This document shows, in pieces, positions 42,431 through 51,422 of a stretch of DNA of 64,000 nucleotides (positions are counted from its first letter, which is position 1; each line of letters opens with the position of its first letter). The stretch covers positions 1,860,001 to 1,924,000 of the forward strand of contig NZ_QYUQ01000002.1 of assembly GCF_003590835.1 (NCBI RefSeq). The letters are read 5' to 3'. The translations under genes and the position numbers were made by a program. The stretch comes from Noviherbaspirillum sedimenti (GTDB taxonomy: Bacteria; Pseudomonadota; Gammaproteobacteria; Burkholderiales; Burkholderiaceae_D). The notes below the pieces were generated by a model that was not told the origin of the DNA, ran no database searches, and saw only the letters and a program-made list of their open reading frames with translations.

Positions 42431-42528
42431 CCCTGGTGATGCGTTAGCCGGGCCAGGGCGCGATCACTGGCATTCATCCTGGGCAAGCTCGGCGGCGTCC
42501 TAAAGACGTAACGCCGGCCCTGCCCAGG
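42431..42528 (+). other. two adjacent hairpins in the 358-base gap before the GGDEF gene
   Basis: CCCTGG (42431-42436) pairs with CCAGGG (42453-42458). A larger element has CCTGGGCA (42478-42485) with TGCCCAGG (42521-42528) enclosing GGCG/CGCC (42491-42494 and 42512-42515) and CGTC/GACG around loop CTAAA. The second ends 47 bases before the GGDEF start. No T tract follows and it does not match a riboswitch I know, including the c-di-GMP ones. The AT-rich rest of the gap (42218-42430) shows nothing recognisable. Confidence 0.4.
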
Positions 42529-42575
42529 TAATTTGCCAGATACTTTTATTTTGCATTTGATTTGGTGCCGACAGA

Positions 42576-43508
42576 ATGCCCGATGTTTCAATGGATACAG
42601 AAGCCAACGCTACCGTCTACAAGACTCTGCTGGAATCCACCAAAGCGATTCCGTGGAAGATCGACTGGAGCACCATGCGGTTCGCCTACATTGGCCCGCA
42701 AATCGAGTCATTGCTGGGCTGGTCGCCCAAGAGCTGGGTGAGCGTGCAGGACTGGGCCGATCGCATGCATCCCGATGACCGGGAAAGGGTCGTGAACTTC
42801 TGCGTGGCGCAGTCGCAGGCCGGCGTCGATCACGAGGCGGATTATCGCGCCCTCACCACGGATGGCCACTACGTGTGGATCCGCGACGTGGTGCATGTGG
42901 TACGCAAGGAAAACGGTGAAGTTGACGCGCTGATCGGCTTCATGTTCGATATCAGCGAACGCAAGCAGAACGAAGAAAAGCTCGCGCAGTTACAGAAGGA
43001 ACTGGAAGCGCTTTCCTTCAAGGACGGCTTGACCGGGGTAGCCAACCGCCGGATGTTCGACACAGTTCTGGAAACAGAGTGGGCGCACGCACAGCGCAAT
43101 CAGCAAGCGCTCTCGCTGCTCATTCTCGACGTCGACCACTTCAAGCAATACAACGATTGCTACGGTCACCTCCGGGGCGATGAGTGCCTGCAGCGCGTGG
43201 CCCGGATTCTGGCTGCCTCGCTACAACGGCCGCGGGATTTCCTTGCCAGATTCGGCGGCGAGGAATTCGTCATCGTGCTGCCGGAGACGGACGCGATCGC
43301 AGCGCAAACAGTGGCAGAACGGTGTCTTGATCTGGTGACCAGTGCGCAGATCCCGCATGCGGAATCGGCCACCAGTCCGGTGCTGACGATCAGTATCGGC
43401 GTGGGCACCATCGTTCCCGGGCAAGACGATGTGCCGAGAAGATTCATCGACCAGGTGGATAACCGGCTTTACCAGGCCAAACGCAACGGCAGGCACTGCA
43501 TCGCCTGA
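42576..43508 (+). CDS. PAS-GGDEF diguanylate cyclase
   Basis: A 310-residue protein: a PAS domain (about 20-130, ending FMFDISERKQNEE), a short coiled linker, and a GGDEF domain (about 145-310). The active site is GGEEF near residue 227, with an RPRD inhibitory site exactly five residues before it. LLILDVDHFKQYNDCYGHLRGDE near 187 supplies the metal and substrate residues. It should make c-di-GMP and show product inhibition. No membrane helix, so the sensed signal is cytoplasmic. It follows a structured leader. Confidence 0.9.
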   Translation: MPDVSMDTEANATVYKTLLESTKAIPWKIDWSTMRFAYIGPQIESLLGWSPKSWVSVQDWADRMHPDDRERVVNFCVAQSQAGVDHEADYRALTTDGHYVWIRDVVHVVRKENGEVDALIGFMFDISERKQNEEKLAQLQKELEALSFKDGLTGVANRRMFDTVLETEWAHAQRNQQALSLLILDVDHFKQYNDCYGHLRGDECLQRVARILAASLQRPRDFLARFGGEEFVIVLPETDAIAAQTVAERCLDLVTSAQIPHAESATSPVLTISIGVGTIVPGQDDVPRRFIDQVDNRLYQAKRNGRHCIA

Positions 43509-43540
43509 AGCCGGCGCAGTACCTCGCTCGTCCGGCCCGT

Positions 43541-43885
43541 TCAGGCATCAGGCTCCGTGATCCGCACGACCTGCCTGCCAGCCGGACGCTGGCGTGAGGC
43601 GATGCGGCTGACCCGATACGCCGCCCGTTTGACTGCGAGATCAATCGCGTTGTACATGTTTTCCTGCACTTCTCTGATGATCACGGCCGGCTTGCCCGCC
43701 ATCGTCACCGACACCTGGCACTGCATGTCGCAACCGCCGCGTGGACCGTTCAGGTCGCGCAGGCGCACTGCGATTTCAATGATTTTTCCGCCAAGCGGCG
43801 CAAAAGCGGCGCGCAGGCGCTGCTCGAGATATTCGCGCAGCGAGGGAGTGAGAGAAAATTGCGGTGAAACCATATGGACTTGCAT
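43541..43885 (-). CDS. hpf: ribosome hibernation-promoting factor, HPF/RaiA family (short form)
   Basis: A 114-residue protein beginning MQVHMVSPQFSLTPSLREYL, with the HPF/YfiA fold (DMQCQVSVTMAGKPAVIIRE, then MYNAIDLAVKRAAYRVSR). It binds the 30S subunit and promotes 70S inactivation or 100S dimers in stationary phase. The AAGGAGG ribosome binding site is excellent, which fixes the start at 43885. Short HPFs usually lie next to rpoN; here the neighbours are a diguanylate cyclase and a VOC protein, so this may be a second copy. The 243-base gap to 44128 holds only a small CCGAAA/TTTCGG hairpin near 44020. Confidence 0.8.
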   Translation of the reverse strand: MQVHMVSPQFSLTPSLREYLEQRLRAAFAPLGGKIIEIAVRLRDLNGPRGGCDMQCQVSVTMAGKPAVIIREVQENMYNAIDLAVKRAAYRVSRIASRQRPAGRQVVRITEPDA

Positions 43886-44128
43886 AACAACCTCCTTTAA
43901 GAGACAGCGTTCATGCCGAATCGCGTCAGGACCATTGTTGTACAAGGGTATTACCCATGGAAGCGGGGTTAACCTGAATGCTGCTTCAGAAAAACGGAAG
44001 TACGCATCAGCCGAAAAATTTCGGCATCTCAAACAAATCCGGTTTCTCACCACGATTAGCTCAAGGCTTGCAGCGCAAAACATACTAGCGTTGAGAGCGT
44101 TGACGTCGATTCGCAAAGGAGAACTGTT

Positions 44129-44512
44129 ATGGAATGCAATCCAGTAGTCTGGTTCGAAATCTATGTGCAGGATATGGACCGCGCGCGCAAATTTTATGAG
44201 GCGGTTTTGCAGATCACGCTGGAAAAGTTGAACAACCCCAGCGATCTTCCCGGACTGGACATGTGGGCTTTTCCAATGGCGATGGAGAAATCCGGCGCCG
44301 GCGGCAGCCTGGTGCGCATGGAGGGTGTCGCTTCGGGCGGCAATAGTACTCTGGTGTATTTCGCTTGCGAAGATTGTGCGGTCGAGGCGAGCCGGGTCAC
44401 GACGGCCGGCGGGAGCATCCAGCGCGAGAAAATGTCGATCGGCGAATATGGCTTCATCGTCCTTGCCATCGATACGGAAGGCAACATGCTGGGACTGCAC
44501 TCGATGAAATGA
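44129..44512 (+). CDS. VOC-family protein (glyoxalase/bleomycin-resistance fold)
   Basis: A 127-residue vicinal-oxygen-chelate protein. VVWFEIYVQDMDRARKFYEA at the N-terminus and the closing GFIVLAIDTEGNMLGLHS are the two halves of the paired beta-alpha-beta-beta-beta modules. AAAGGAGA precedes the ATG. Members of the COG3324 type have no assigned substrate. It is monocistronic. Confidence 0.85.
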   Translation: MECNPVVWFEIYVQDMDRARKFYEAVLQITLEKLNNPSDLPGLDMWAFPMAMEKSGAGGSLVRMEGVASGGNSTLVYFACEDCAVEASRVTTAGGSIQREKMSIGEYGFIVLAIDTEGNMLGLHSMK

Positions 44513-44599
44513 CATTAAAGATCTGGTCAAGCACGCACGTCGGAGTTAATCTTAGTTCTTGTATTCAAGTCAACAAGATTAAATCCCCGACCGCTTGCC

Positions 44600-45871
44600 A
44601 TGGACCTTGAAGTTGCCCGCAATTTTCTGATTGCCCTGTCGATTGGCGCCCTGATCGGCATCGAGCGTGAAAAAAAGAAGGATGCTGAACCCGGCCGCTC
44701 CGTTGGCGGCATCCGCACCCATATCCTGCTGGCGCTGATCGGCGCCGCCTCGGCCTGGCAGGCGCGCGAGCTGGCCATGGCATGGATTTTCGTCGTCACC
44801 CTGGCAGTGGTCGGCATTGCGGTGGTGGCCAACCATCTGCGCAATCCAGCGCGCAGCCAGGACGGCGCGTCAGGCTTGTTGAGCGAAGTCGCCGCCTTCA
44901 CGGCCTGCCTTCTTGGCGGCATGGTGGTGGTCGGACATGCGGCACTGGCGGTGGCGCTGGCAGTGGCCGCCTCCGCAGTGCTGGCTTACAAGCAGCCGCT
45001 GCATGGCCTGGTGGAGCGCATCGGCGTGGACGATATCTATGCCGGTATCAAGCTGCTGATTGCCTTCTTCATCGTGCTGCCGCTGCTGCCGAACGAGACC
45101 ATCGACCCGTGGCAGGCGATCAATCCACATGCCCTGTGGTTGCTGGTGATCCTGATTTCCGGGCTGTCGCTGGTGGGCTACGTGGCGGTGCGCTGGGTGG
45201 GAACCGCGCACGGCATTGCTCTTACCGGCATTACCGGCGGCCTGGTATCGTCTACTGCAGTGACCCTGAATTTTGCGCGCAGCAGCCGCCTGCAACCGGA
45301 AGCGGCCCAGGCCCACGCTTTCAGCGCCGGTATCCTGCTGGCCTGGCTGGTGATGTTCTTGCGCGCGGTGACCCTGGTGGCGATCGTCAATGCCGGCATG
45401 TTGCATACCATCTGGATACCCTTTGCCCTCATGGGCCTGGTGACCGCAGCATTCGCCGGCTGGCATTATCGCGCCAGCCTGACGGCAACCGCACCGGTCG
45501 AGCAGCAAGGCGTCGCCATCGCCAACCCGTTCAGTCTGAGCTCGGCAATTCGCTTTGGCGCCCTGTTCGCCGTCGTGCTGCTGGTCGTCAAACTGGCCCA
45601 GGAACATGCGCCAGGCACCGGTGTTTACCTTGTGTCGGCGCTGGCTGGCTCGGTCGATGTCGATCCCCTGATCCTGTCGATCGCCAAAGCAAATCAGGGA
45701 AATGGCAACCTGGCGCAGGCCAGCACGGCGATCGTGATCGGGGTGCTGGCCAACACTGCGGTCAAATGCGCCATGGTCGCAGGCCTGGGGGCCGGGCCGA
45801 CGCGGCGCCACATTGCAGTCGCCAGCGCGGCCATCGCCGTTGCCGGCCTACTGGCCATCTGGCTATTCTGA
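44600..45871 (+). CDS. MgtC/SapB-DUF4010 membrane protein
   Basis: A 423-residue inner-membrane protein with about 12 hydrophobic segments. The N-terminal MgtC/SapB motif is NFLIALSIGALIGIEREKKK followed by VGGIRTHILLALIGA, and the C-terminal two thirds match the DUF4010 type (GITGGLVSSTAVTLNFARSS near residue 213, LAGSVDVDPLILSIA near 349). Function is unknown; MgtC itself relates to Mg2+ and phosphate stress. It is the last gene before the dcd-derived repeat. Confidence 0.85.
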   Translation: MDLEVARNFLIALSIGALIGIEREKKKDAEPGRSVGGIRTHILLALIGAASAWQARELAMAWIFVVTLAVVGIAVVANHLRNPARSQDGASGLLSEVAAFTACLLGGMVVVGHAALAVALAVAASAVLAYKQPLHGLVERIGVDDIYAGIKLLIAFFIVLPLLPNETIDPWQAINPHALWLLVILISGLSLVGYVAVRWVGTAHGIALTGITGGLVSSTAVTLNFARSSRLQPEAAQAHAFSAGILLAWLVMFLRAVTLVAIVNAGMLHTIWIPFALMGLVTAAFAGWHYRASLTATAPVEQQGVAIANPFSLSSAIRFGALFAVVLLVVKLAQEHAPGTGVYLVSALAGSVDVDPLILSIAKANQGNGNLAQASTAIVIGVLANTAVKCAMVAGLGAGPTRRHIAVASAAIAVAGLLAIWLF

Positions 45872-45891
45872 CCCGACCGGCAGGGATCAGC

Positions 45892-45947
45892 TCTTCGGCA
45901 GGGTCACGCCGCGCTGGCCCTGGTACTTGCCGCCGCGATCCTTGTAC
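45892..45947. repeat. 56-bp direct repeat, displaced copy of the dcd 3' end
   Basis: These 56 bases are identical to 51428-51483, which encode the last codons of dcd. The stop position is also kept on both sides (PKS-stop here, PKT-stop there), although flanking bases differ. It has no gene of its own and lies 20 bases after the MgtC-like gene. It marks the left border of the inserted segment 45.9-51.4 kb. Confidence 0.9.
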
Positions 45948-46002
45948 ACTTCACTCTGAGTGCATGCCACGTTGTGAAGCGAAACCGTCGTCCTGCTAAG
46001 TA

Positions 46003-46974
46003 CTAAGTAAGCTGCGCGGCCGGTGGAGCAGCGGATTCATCCCGCTTGGCGCTGGATTCCTGAGTCAGTTCCTGAATAAACAGGCGGGCGACCGGCGACA
46101 GCACGCTACCATGCCGCGTGACCAACTGGTACGGCTCACTGCGCGAATGCAGTTCCAGTGGCAGCACTGTCGTCATGCCGAAGCGCGAACAGAATTGCGC
46201 GACGTCGGTCGACAGCAATGCCACCAGCGTCGGGTTCCTTTGCAGCAGAGACAGCGTGGTGAAGGCCGAAGTCGTTTCCAGCAGATAGAGAGGAAAACGC
46301 AAACCCGCCTCGTGAAATTCGCGTTCCAGCAGCAGTCGCATCGGCATGTTGGCCGAGTAGACCACCCAGCGAAAGCCGGCCAGATCGGACAGCACCAGGT
46401 TTTTTTCCTTCGCCAGAGGATGACTCTTGTTGGCCACCACCGCCAACTGCTCGTCGCGTACGTCCAGGCTGTCGTAAAGATGCGGGCGCTGGCTGATGCT
46501 GGTGCGGCAGATCGCCAGATCGAGCCTGCCTTCATCCAGCAGATGGAGCAAGTGGCCGCTGGTATCCTCGACGATTTCGACCGATAGCGCCTGGCGTTTT
46601 TCCAGCAGCCGCGACAAGGCATCGGTCAGCAGTGGCACCGCACCCATGATCGTGCCGAGTGACAAGCGGCCTCCATGGCCTTGCAGAATGCCGATCATCT
46701 CTTCCCGCAAATGCGCCAAATCAGTCTGAATCAGGCGCGCATAGCGGATCACAACGTGCCCCACTTCATTCGGTTCGAGACCGCGATTGGTGCGCACGAA
46801 CAAGGTGGCGCCTAACGCCGATTCGATTTCGTGCAGCGCCTTGCTGGCGCCGGGTTGCGTCAACGCCACCTGTTCGGCCGCTTTGATGAGGGACCCATGG
46901 TCACTCAGCGCAACCAGCAGACGCAGCTGTTTCAAGCGCAGGCGGGAAACGATTGAGTTAAGCGGTGGCAACAT
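46003..46974 (-). CDS. LysR-family transcriptional regulator
   Basis: A 323-residue LTTR. The N-terminal winged helix reads LRLLVALSDHGSLIKAAEQV and ALTQPGASKALHEIESALGA (residues about 17-60), followed by the effector domain (LSLGTIMGAVPLLTDAL near 95). The effector half is closest in style to GbpR/CbbR-type regulators of sugar or aromatic-acid genes. It is divergent from the alcohol dehydrogenase gene, 193 bases apart, with an inverted repeat between, so it probably controls the dehydrogenase operon. Confidence 0.9.
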   Translation of the reverse strand: MLPPLNSIVSRLRLKQLRLLVALSDHGSLIKAAEQVALTQPGASKALHEIESALGATLFVRTNRGLEPNEVGHVVIRYARLIQTDLAHLREEMIGILQGHGGRLSLGTIMGAVPLLTDALSRLLEKRQALSVEIVEDTSGHLLHLLDEGRLDLAICRTSISQRPHLYDSLDVRDEQLAVVANKSHPLAKEKNLVLSDLAGFRWVVYSANMPMRLLLEREFHEAGLRFPLYLLETTSAFTTLSLLQRNPTLVALLSTDVAQFCSRFGMTTVLPLELHSRSEPYQLVTRHGSVLSPVARLFIQELTQESSAKRDESAAPPAAQLT

Positions 46975-47025
46975 AGGGCGACTCTGATATGAAAGAAAGT
47001 TATACCAGCATAATCACTTCTCAAT

Positions 47026-47047
47026 AGTCAGGCAAGTCTTCCTGACT
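47026..47047. promoter_or_regulatory. inverted repeat, candidate LysR operator
   Basis: AGTCAGG (47026-47032) and CCTGACT (47041-47047) are perfect inverted arms with an 8-base spacer, in the divergent region between the LysR gene and the alcohol dehydrogenase. It fits the size of an LTTR site though it is not an exact T-N11-A core. Confidence 0.5.
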
Positions 47048-47167
47048 TACAGTTGCCCTGAAGTTTTGGCTCCCGCCCCTATAAGGCAGCGATTGTCAGC
47101 ATGCGAATATGGCGCCGGTGCGCCAATTCGGCAGATTTTTCATCTATAACTTTTGGGAAAACCCCTT

Positions 47168-48307
47168 ATGGCACTGATTAACTATATTACTCAGGTTCAA
47201 TTTGATTTCGGCGCACTGGGCTTGCTGCAGCAGGAATGCGACCGCATCGGCATCCGCAGTCCAATGGTCGTGACCGATGCCGGCATCAAGGCCGCCGGCA
47301 TTCTCGATCGCGTGTTGGCGCAGCTGAACAATGCCGCCAGCGTGGCCGTGTTCGACCGGACACCGCCCAATCCCAACGAAGCTGCGGTGCGCGCCGCCGC
47401 CGAAATTTACCGCGAAGGCGCTTTTGACGGCATCATCGCAGTCGGTGGCGGTTCCTCGATTGATCTGGCCAAGGGTGTCGCCGTGCTGGCCACTCACACC
47501 GGTTCGCTGAAGACTTTTGCCGCCATCGAAGGTGGGGTTGCCCGCATCACCTCGGCCACCGCACCGGTGATTGCCATTCCGACTACCGCCGGCACAGGGA
47601 GCGAAGTTGGACGGGGCGCCATCCTGATTCTCGACGATGGCCGCAAGGTCGGCGTCCTGTCGCCGTATCTGGTGCCGAAAGTGGCAATCTGCGATCCGGA
47701 ACTGACGCTCAAGTTGCCGGCCATGCTGACAGCGGCCACTGGCATGGATGCAATCGCCCATTGCATGGAAACCTTCATGGCGCCGGCCTTCAATCCGCCG
47801 GCAGACGGCATTGCCCTCGACGGCCTGTGGCGGGCTTGGTCGCATATCGAACGTGCCACCCGCGATCCGGAAGACCGCGAAGCCCGCTTCAACATGATGA
47901 GCGCATCGATGCAGGGCGCCCTGGCATTTCAAAAGGGTTTGGGTTGCGTGCATAGCTTGAGTCATTCGCTGGGCGGCGCCAATCCGCGCCTGCATCACGG
48001 CACGCTGAACGCGATTTTCCTGCCGGCGGTGATCGACTTCAACCAGTCTTCGGCGTCGGTACAGAAAGAAAACAAGCTGGCGCGCATGGCGCAGGCGATG
48101 GGCCTGGCCGATCCGGCCGAGATCGGCTGCGCCATCCAGGCGCTCAACCAGCGACTGGGACTGCCGGCCGGGTTGAAAGAACTGGACGTGAACCGCGAGC
48201 TGTTCCCGAAGATTATCCAGGGCGCACTTGCCGATCACAGCCACAAGACCAATCCGCGCGTCGCCAGCGATGAAGATTACGCAACGATGCTGGAACAGTC
48301 GCTGTAA
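47168..48307 (+). CDS. iron-containing alcohol dehydrogenase (group III)
   Basis: A 379-residue Fe-ADH. GGGSSIDLAKGVAVL near residue 90 binds NAD, IPTTAGTGSEVGRGAIL near 137 is the group signature, and the iron ligands lie in TGMDAIAHCMETF near 192 and HSLSHSLGGANPRLHHGTLN near 265. It oxidises or reduces a small alcohol/aldehyde. ATG 47168 is taken instead of the TTG at 47153. The next gene is an alpha-ketoglutaric-semialdehyde dehydrogenase, so its product may feed that enzyme (inference). Confidence 0.87.
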   Translation: MALINYITQVQFDFGALGLLQQECDRIGIRSPMVVTDAGIKAAGILDRVLAQLNNAASVAVFDRTPPNPNEAAVRAAAEIYREGAFDGIIAVGGGSSIDLAKGVAVLATHTGSLKTFAAIEGGVARITSATAPVIAIPTTAGTGSEVGRGAILILDDGRKVGVLSPYLVPKVAICDPELTLKLPAMLTAATGMDAIAHCMETFMAPAFNPPADGIALDGLWRAWSHIERATRDPEDREARFNMMSASMQGALAFQKGLGCVHSLSHSLGGANPRLHHGTLNAIFLPAVIDFNQSSASVQKENKLARMAQAMGLADPAEIGCAIQALNQRLGLPAGLKELDVNRELFPKIIQGALADHSHKTNPRVASDEDYATMLEQSL

Positions 48308-48370
48308 GCGGCGGTGAATTTCACTGCACGCCATGACGACACATCGCTGAACAAACAAGGACATCATCCA

Positions 48371-49954
48371 GTGACAACTTCCATTCTCGGCCACAATTAT
48401 ATCGGTGGCCAGCGTAGCGCCAGGGGCGCCATCACGCTGCACAGTCTTGCAGCAGCCAGCGGCGAAGCCTATCCGGTAGCGTTTTACGAAGCCACCGACG
48501 CCGAAGTCGATGCCGCAGTCGCCGCCGCTGCCGCCGCCTATCCGCGCTATCGCAAGCTGCCGGCGGAAAAGCGGGCAGCATTTCTTGACGCGATTGCCGA
48601 AGAACTCGACGCCCTGGGCGAGGACTTCGTCGCCGAAGTCGCCCGTGAGACGGCATTGCCGAGCGCCCGCATTCTGGGCGAGCGGACGCGCACCAGCAAT
48701 CAGATGCGCTTGTTCGCCAAAGTTTTGCGGCGGGGCGATTTCCATGGCGCGCGCATCGATCATGCATTGCCCGACCGTCAACCACTGGCGCGCCCGGACC
48801 TGCGCCAGGTGAAAATGGGCATCGGACCGGTTGCGGTGTTTGGCGCCAGCAATTTCCCGCTGGCGTTTTCGGTAGCCGGCGGCGATACTGCCGCGGCGCT
48901 GGCGGCTGGATGTCCAGTGGTGGTCAAGGCGCACACCGGTCACATGGTGACTTCCGAAAGAGTAGCCGACGCCATTGAGCGCGCTGCCACCCGCAGCGGC
49001 GTCCCGGCCGGCGTATTCAACATGATTTACGGCGTCGATGTCGGTGCGCGGCTGGTCAAGGCAAGCGGCATCCAGGCAGTCGGCTTTACCGGATCGCTGA
49101 AGGGCGGGCGCGCATTGTGCGACATGGCTGCCGCACGGCCGCAGCCGATACCGGTATTTGCCGAGATGTCGAGCATCAATCCGATCATCCTGCTACCGCT
49201 GGCCCTGCACAAGCGCGGCAATGCGATCGCCAATGAACTGGCGGCGTCGGTCGCCATGGGTTGCGGCCAGTTGTGCACCAATCCAGGCCTGGTGATCGGT
49301 GTGCGCTCGCCGGATTTTAGCGAATTTGTCGGCCAGCTGAAAAAGGCGATGGCGGCACAGGCGCCGCAGACCATGCTGACTGCTGCCACCCATGCCAATT
49401 ATGCTGCCGGTATCAAGCGGCTCACCCAGCTGCCTGGCATCGAGATGCTCGTGGGCGGCGATGCCTCCGGCAATCAGGCAGCGCCACACTTGTTCAAGGC
49501 CGACGCAGCGTTGTTGTTCAACCCCGCCGCGCCGCTGGAAGAAGAAGTGTTCGGCCCGGCGACCGTGGTGGTCGAGCTTGCCGACCGGGAGCAGTTGCTC
49601 GACTTTGCCGCGCGCATGCATGGCCAATTGACGGCGACGCTCCAGGCGGAGCGGGATGACTTGCCCGCGTACCAGGACTTGATCGAGTGTCTGGAAGAGA
49701 AGGCTGGACGATTGCTGATCAACGGTTATCCGACCGGCGTCGAAGTATGCGATGCGATGGTGCATGGCGGACCTTACCCGGCAACGTCGGATGCGCGCGG
49801 CACGTCGGTTGGCAGCTTGGCGATCGAACGCTTCTTGCGGCCGGTGTGCTACCAGAATTATCCGGACGAGTTGCTGCCGCCTGCCTTGCAGGAGGCCAAT
49901 CCGCTCGGCCTGTTACGACTGATTGACGGGACGATGACACGTACCGCGTGCTGA
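48371..49954 (+). CDS. alpha-ketoglutaric-semialdehyde dehydrogenase-type ALDH
   Basis: A 527-residue aldehyde dehydrogenase of the long KGSADH group. GIGPVAVFGASNFPLAFSVA near residue 155 is the Rossmann/Asn region, FAEMSSINPIILLP near 262 holds the catalytic Glu, and MGCGQLCTNPGLVI near 296 the catalytic Cys. The C-terminal VHGGPYPATSDARGTSVGS and RFLRPVCYQNYPDELLPPAL are diagnostic of the family that oxidises 2-oxoglutarate semialdehyde to 2-oxoglutarate in pentose, glucarate or hydroxyproline breakdown. The start is GTG 48371; a longer GTG start at 48314 lacks homology-like sequence. Same operon as the Fe-ADH. Confidence 0.85.
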   Translation: MTTSILGHNYIGGQRSARGAITLHSLAAASGEAYPVAFYEATDAEVDAAVAAAAAAYPRYRKLPAEKRAAFLDAIAEELDALGEDFVAEVARETALPSARILGERTRTSNQMRLFAKVLRRGDFHGARIDHALPDRQPLARPDLRQVKMGIGPVAVFGASNFPLAFSVAGGDTAAALAAGCPVVVKAHTGHMVTSERVADAIERAATRSGVPAGVFNMIYGVDVGARLVKASGIQAVGFTGSLKGGRALCDMAAARPQPIPVFAEMSSINPIILLPLALHKRGNAIANELAASVAMGCGQLCTNPGLVIGVRSPDFSEFVGQLKKAMAAQAPQTMLTAATHANYAAGIKRLTQLPGIEMLVGGDASGNQAAPHLFKADAALLFNPAAPLEEEVFGPATVVVELADREQLLDFAARMHGQLTATLQAERDDLPAYQDLIECLEEKAGRLLINGYPTGVEVCDAMVHGGPYPATSDARGTSVGSLAIERFLRPVCYQNYPDELLPPALQEANPLGLLRLIDGTMTRTAC

Positions 49955-50072
49955 CGCGAACCGGTCGCCACAGCCGGGGTTAGGTGTGGATGTGATAGTA
50001 AAAAAAGTGCCGGGTGTATTGCCTGGTGAATAAATAGAACGACACCATAAGTTTTTACTGGAGGAAATGACC

Positions 50073-51281
50073 ATGAGAATGAATAGAAAAATCGTCTCGC
50101 TCGCCGTTGCGGTAGCTGGAACGTTTGGATTGGCGGCGTCTGCTTGCGCAGCAGACAATGTCATCAAGATCGGCTTCATCACCGATATGTCCGGCGTCTA
50201 TGCCGACTTTGATGGCCCAGGCGGCGTCGAAGCGATCAAGCTGGCGATTGCCGATTTCGGCGGCGTGGTCAATGGCAAGAAGATCGAGCTGATTGCCGCC
50301 GATCATTTGAACAAGGCCGATGTGGCGGCAGCCAAGGCCCGTGAATGGTTCGACAGCCAGGGCGTGGATATGCTGATCGGCGGCGCGAACTCGGCGGCGA
50401 ATCTGGCGATGGCAAGAATCGCCGCGGAAAAGAAAAAGGTCTTCATTTCGGCCGGTTCGGGAACCACTCGCCTGACCAACGAAGAATGCAATGCCTACAC
50501 GATTCAATATGCGTATGACACGACAGCGCTTGCCCGTGGCACCGGCGCAGCGCTGACCAGGCAAGGGGGCAAATCCTGGTATTTCCTGACAGTCGATTAT
50601 GCGTTCGGCACTTCGCTGGAAAAAGATACCGCCGATATTGTCAAGGCTAACGGCGGCAAGGTCGTGGGTAGCGTCAAGCACCCGCTGTCAGCGCCCGATT
50701 TCTCATCGTTCCTGTTGCAGGCGCAAGCCTCGAAAGCGCAAGTCCTTGGACTAGCCAATGCGGGCGGCGACACCATCAACGCGATCAAGGCCGCCAACGA
50801 ATTCGGCGTCACCAAATCGATGAAGCTGGCCGGCATGCTGATCTTCATTAACGATGTGCATGCGCTCGGCTTGGATGTCACCAAAGGCATGTATCTCACT
50901 GACGGCTGGTACTGGGACCTGAACGATGATTCGCGCAAATGGTCGGCCCGTTATTTCGAAAAAATGAAAAAAATGCCGTCGATGTTTCAGGCTGCGGATG
51001 CCTCGGCAACTATCCAGTATCTGAATGCGGTCAAGGCGACCGGCACGACTGATGCGGATACCATCATGGCGCATTTGCGCAAAACCAAAATCAACGATTT
51101 CTTCACGAAAAATGGCGTGGTTCGCCCGGATGGCCGCATGGTGCATGACATGTACTTGATGGAGGTGAAGTCGCCTGCCGAATCGAAACGGCCATGGGAT
51201 TATTACAAGCTGGTGCAGACCATTCCCGGCGAACAGGCCTACATGACCAAAGCCGAATCAAAATGCGCGCTCTGGAAGTAA
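50073..51281 (+). CDS. Liv-type ABC transporter substrate-binding protein (orphan)
   Basis: A 402-residue periplasmic type-I binding protein. The signal peptide is MRMNRKIVSLAVAVAGTFGL to about residue 26, then DNVIKIGFITDMSGVYADFD, the hallmark of the branched-chain amino-acid/urea-type family. IGGANSAANLAMARIA near 110 and LTVDYAFGTSLEKDT near 172 are further conserved parts. GGAGG at 50060-50064 favours ATG 50073 over 50067. No livHMGF genes follow: the next gene is dcd on the other strand, so its permease and ATPase must be encoded elsewhere or were lost. The ligand is unknown. Confidence 0.85.
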   Translation: MRMNRKIVSLAVAVAGTFGLAASACAADNVIKIGFITDMSGVYADFDGPGGVEAIKLAIADFGGVVNGKKIELIAADHLNKADVAAAKAREWFDSQGVDMLIGGANSAANLAMARIAAEKKKVFISAGSGTTRLTNEECNAYTIQYAYDTTALARGTGAALTRQGGKSWYFLTVDYAFGTSLEKDTADIVKANGGKVVGSVKHPLSAPDFSSFLLQAQASKAQVLGLANAGGDTINAIKAANEFGVTKSMKLAGMLIFINDVHALGLDVTKGMYLTDGWYWDLNDDSRKWSARYFEKMKKMPSMFQAADASATIQYLNAVKATGTTDADTIMAHLRKTKINDFFTKNGVVRPDGRMVHDMYLMEVKSPAESKRPWDYYKLVQTIPGEQAYMTKAESKCALWK

Positions 51282-51349
51282 TGCGATTGTCTATCGTCGG
51301 CTGAAGACCGCTGACGTCGAAGCTGGGTGTGGCAGCAATGTGAGCGAAA

Positions 51350-51384
51350 GCCCCGGACGGGTCATTACCGGCCGGGGTATTTTC
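51350..51384 (+). terminator. terminator after the Liv-type binding protein
   Basis: CCCCGG (51351-51356) and CCGGGG (51372-51377), extended inside by CGG/CCG, followed by TATTTTC. A reasonable intrinsic terminator for the plus-strand operon. Confidence 0.6.
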
Positions 51385-51422
51385 TTGCCATAAATTTCAT
51401 CCTCGAGACGAGGGAGCCGCGT

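Noticed and set aside
42370..42591. 73-codon minus-strand ORF before the GGDEF gene
   Set aside because: No ribosome binding site or motif; it lies over the hairpins, which explain the region better.
44016..44032. CCGAAA/TTTCGG hairpin before the VOC gene as a terminator
   Set aside because: The stem is short and no T run follows in either direction.
47144..48943. 599-codon minus-strand frame across the Fe-ADH and ALDH genes
   Set aside because: Runs antisense through two well-defined enzymes; no motif of its own.
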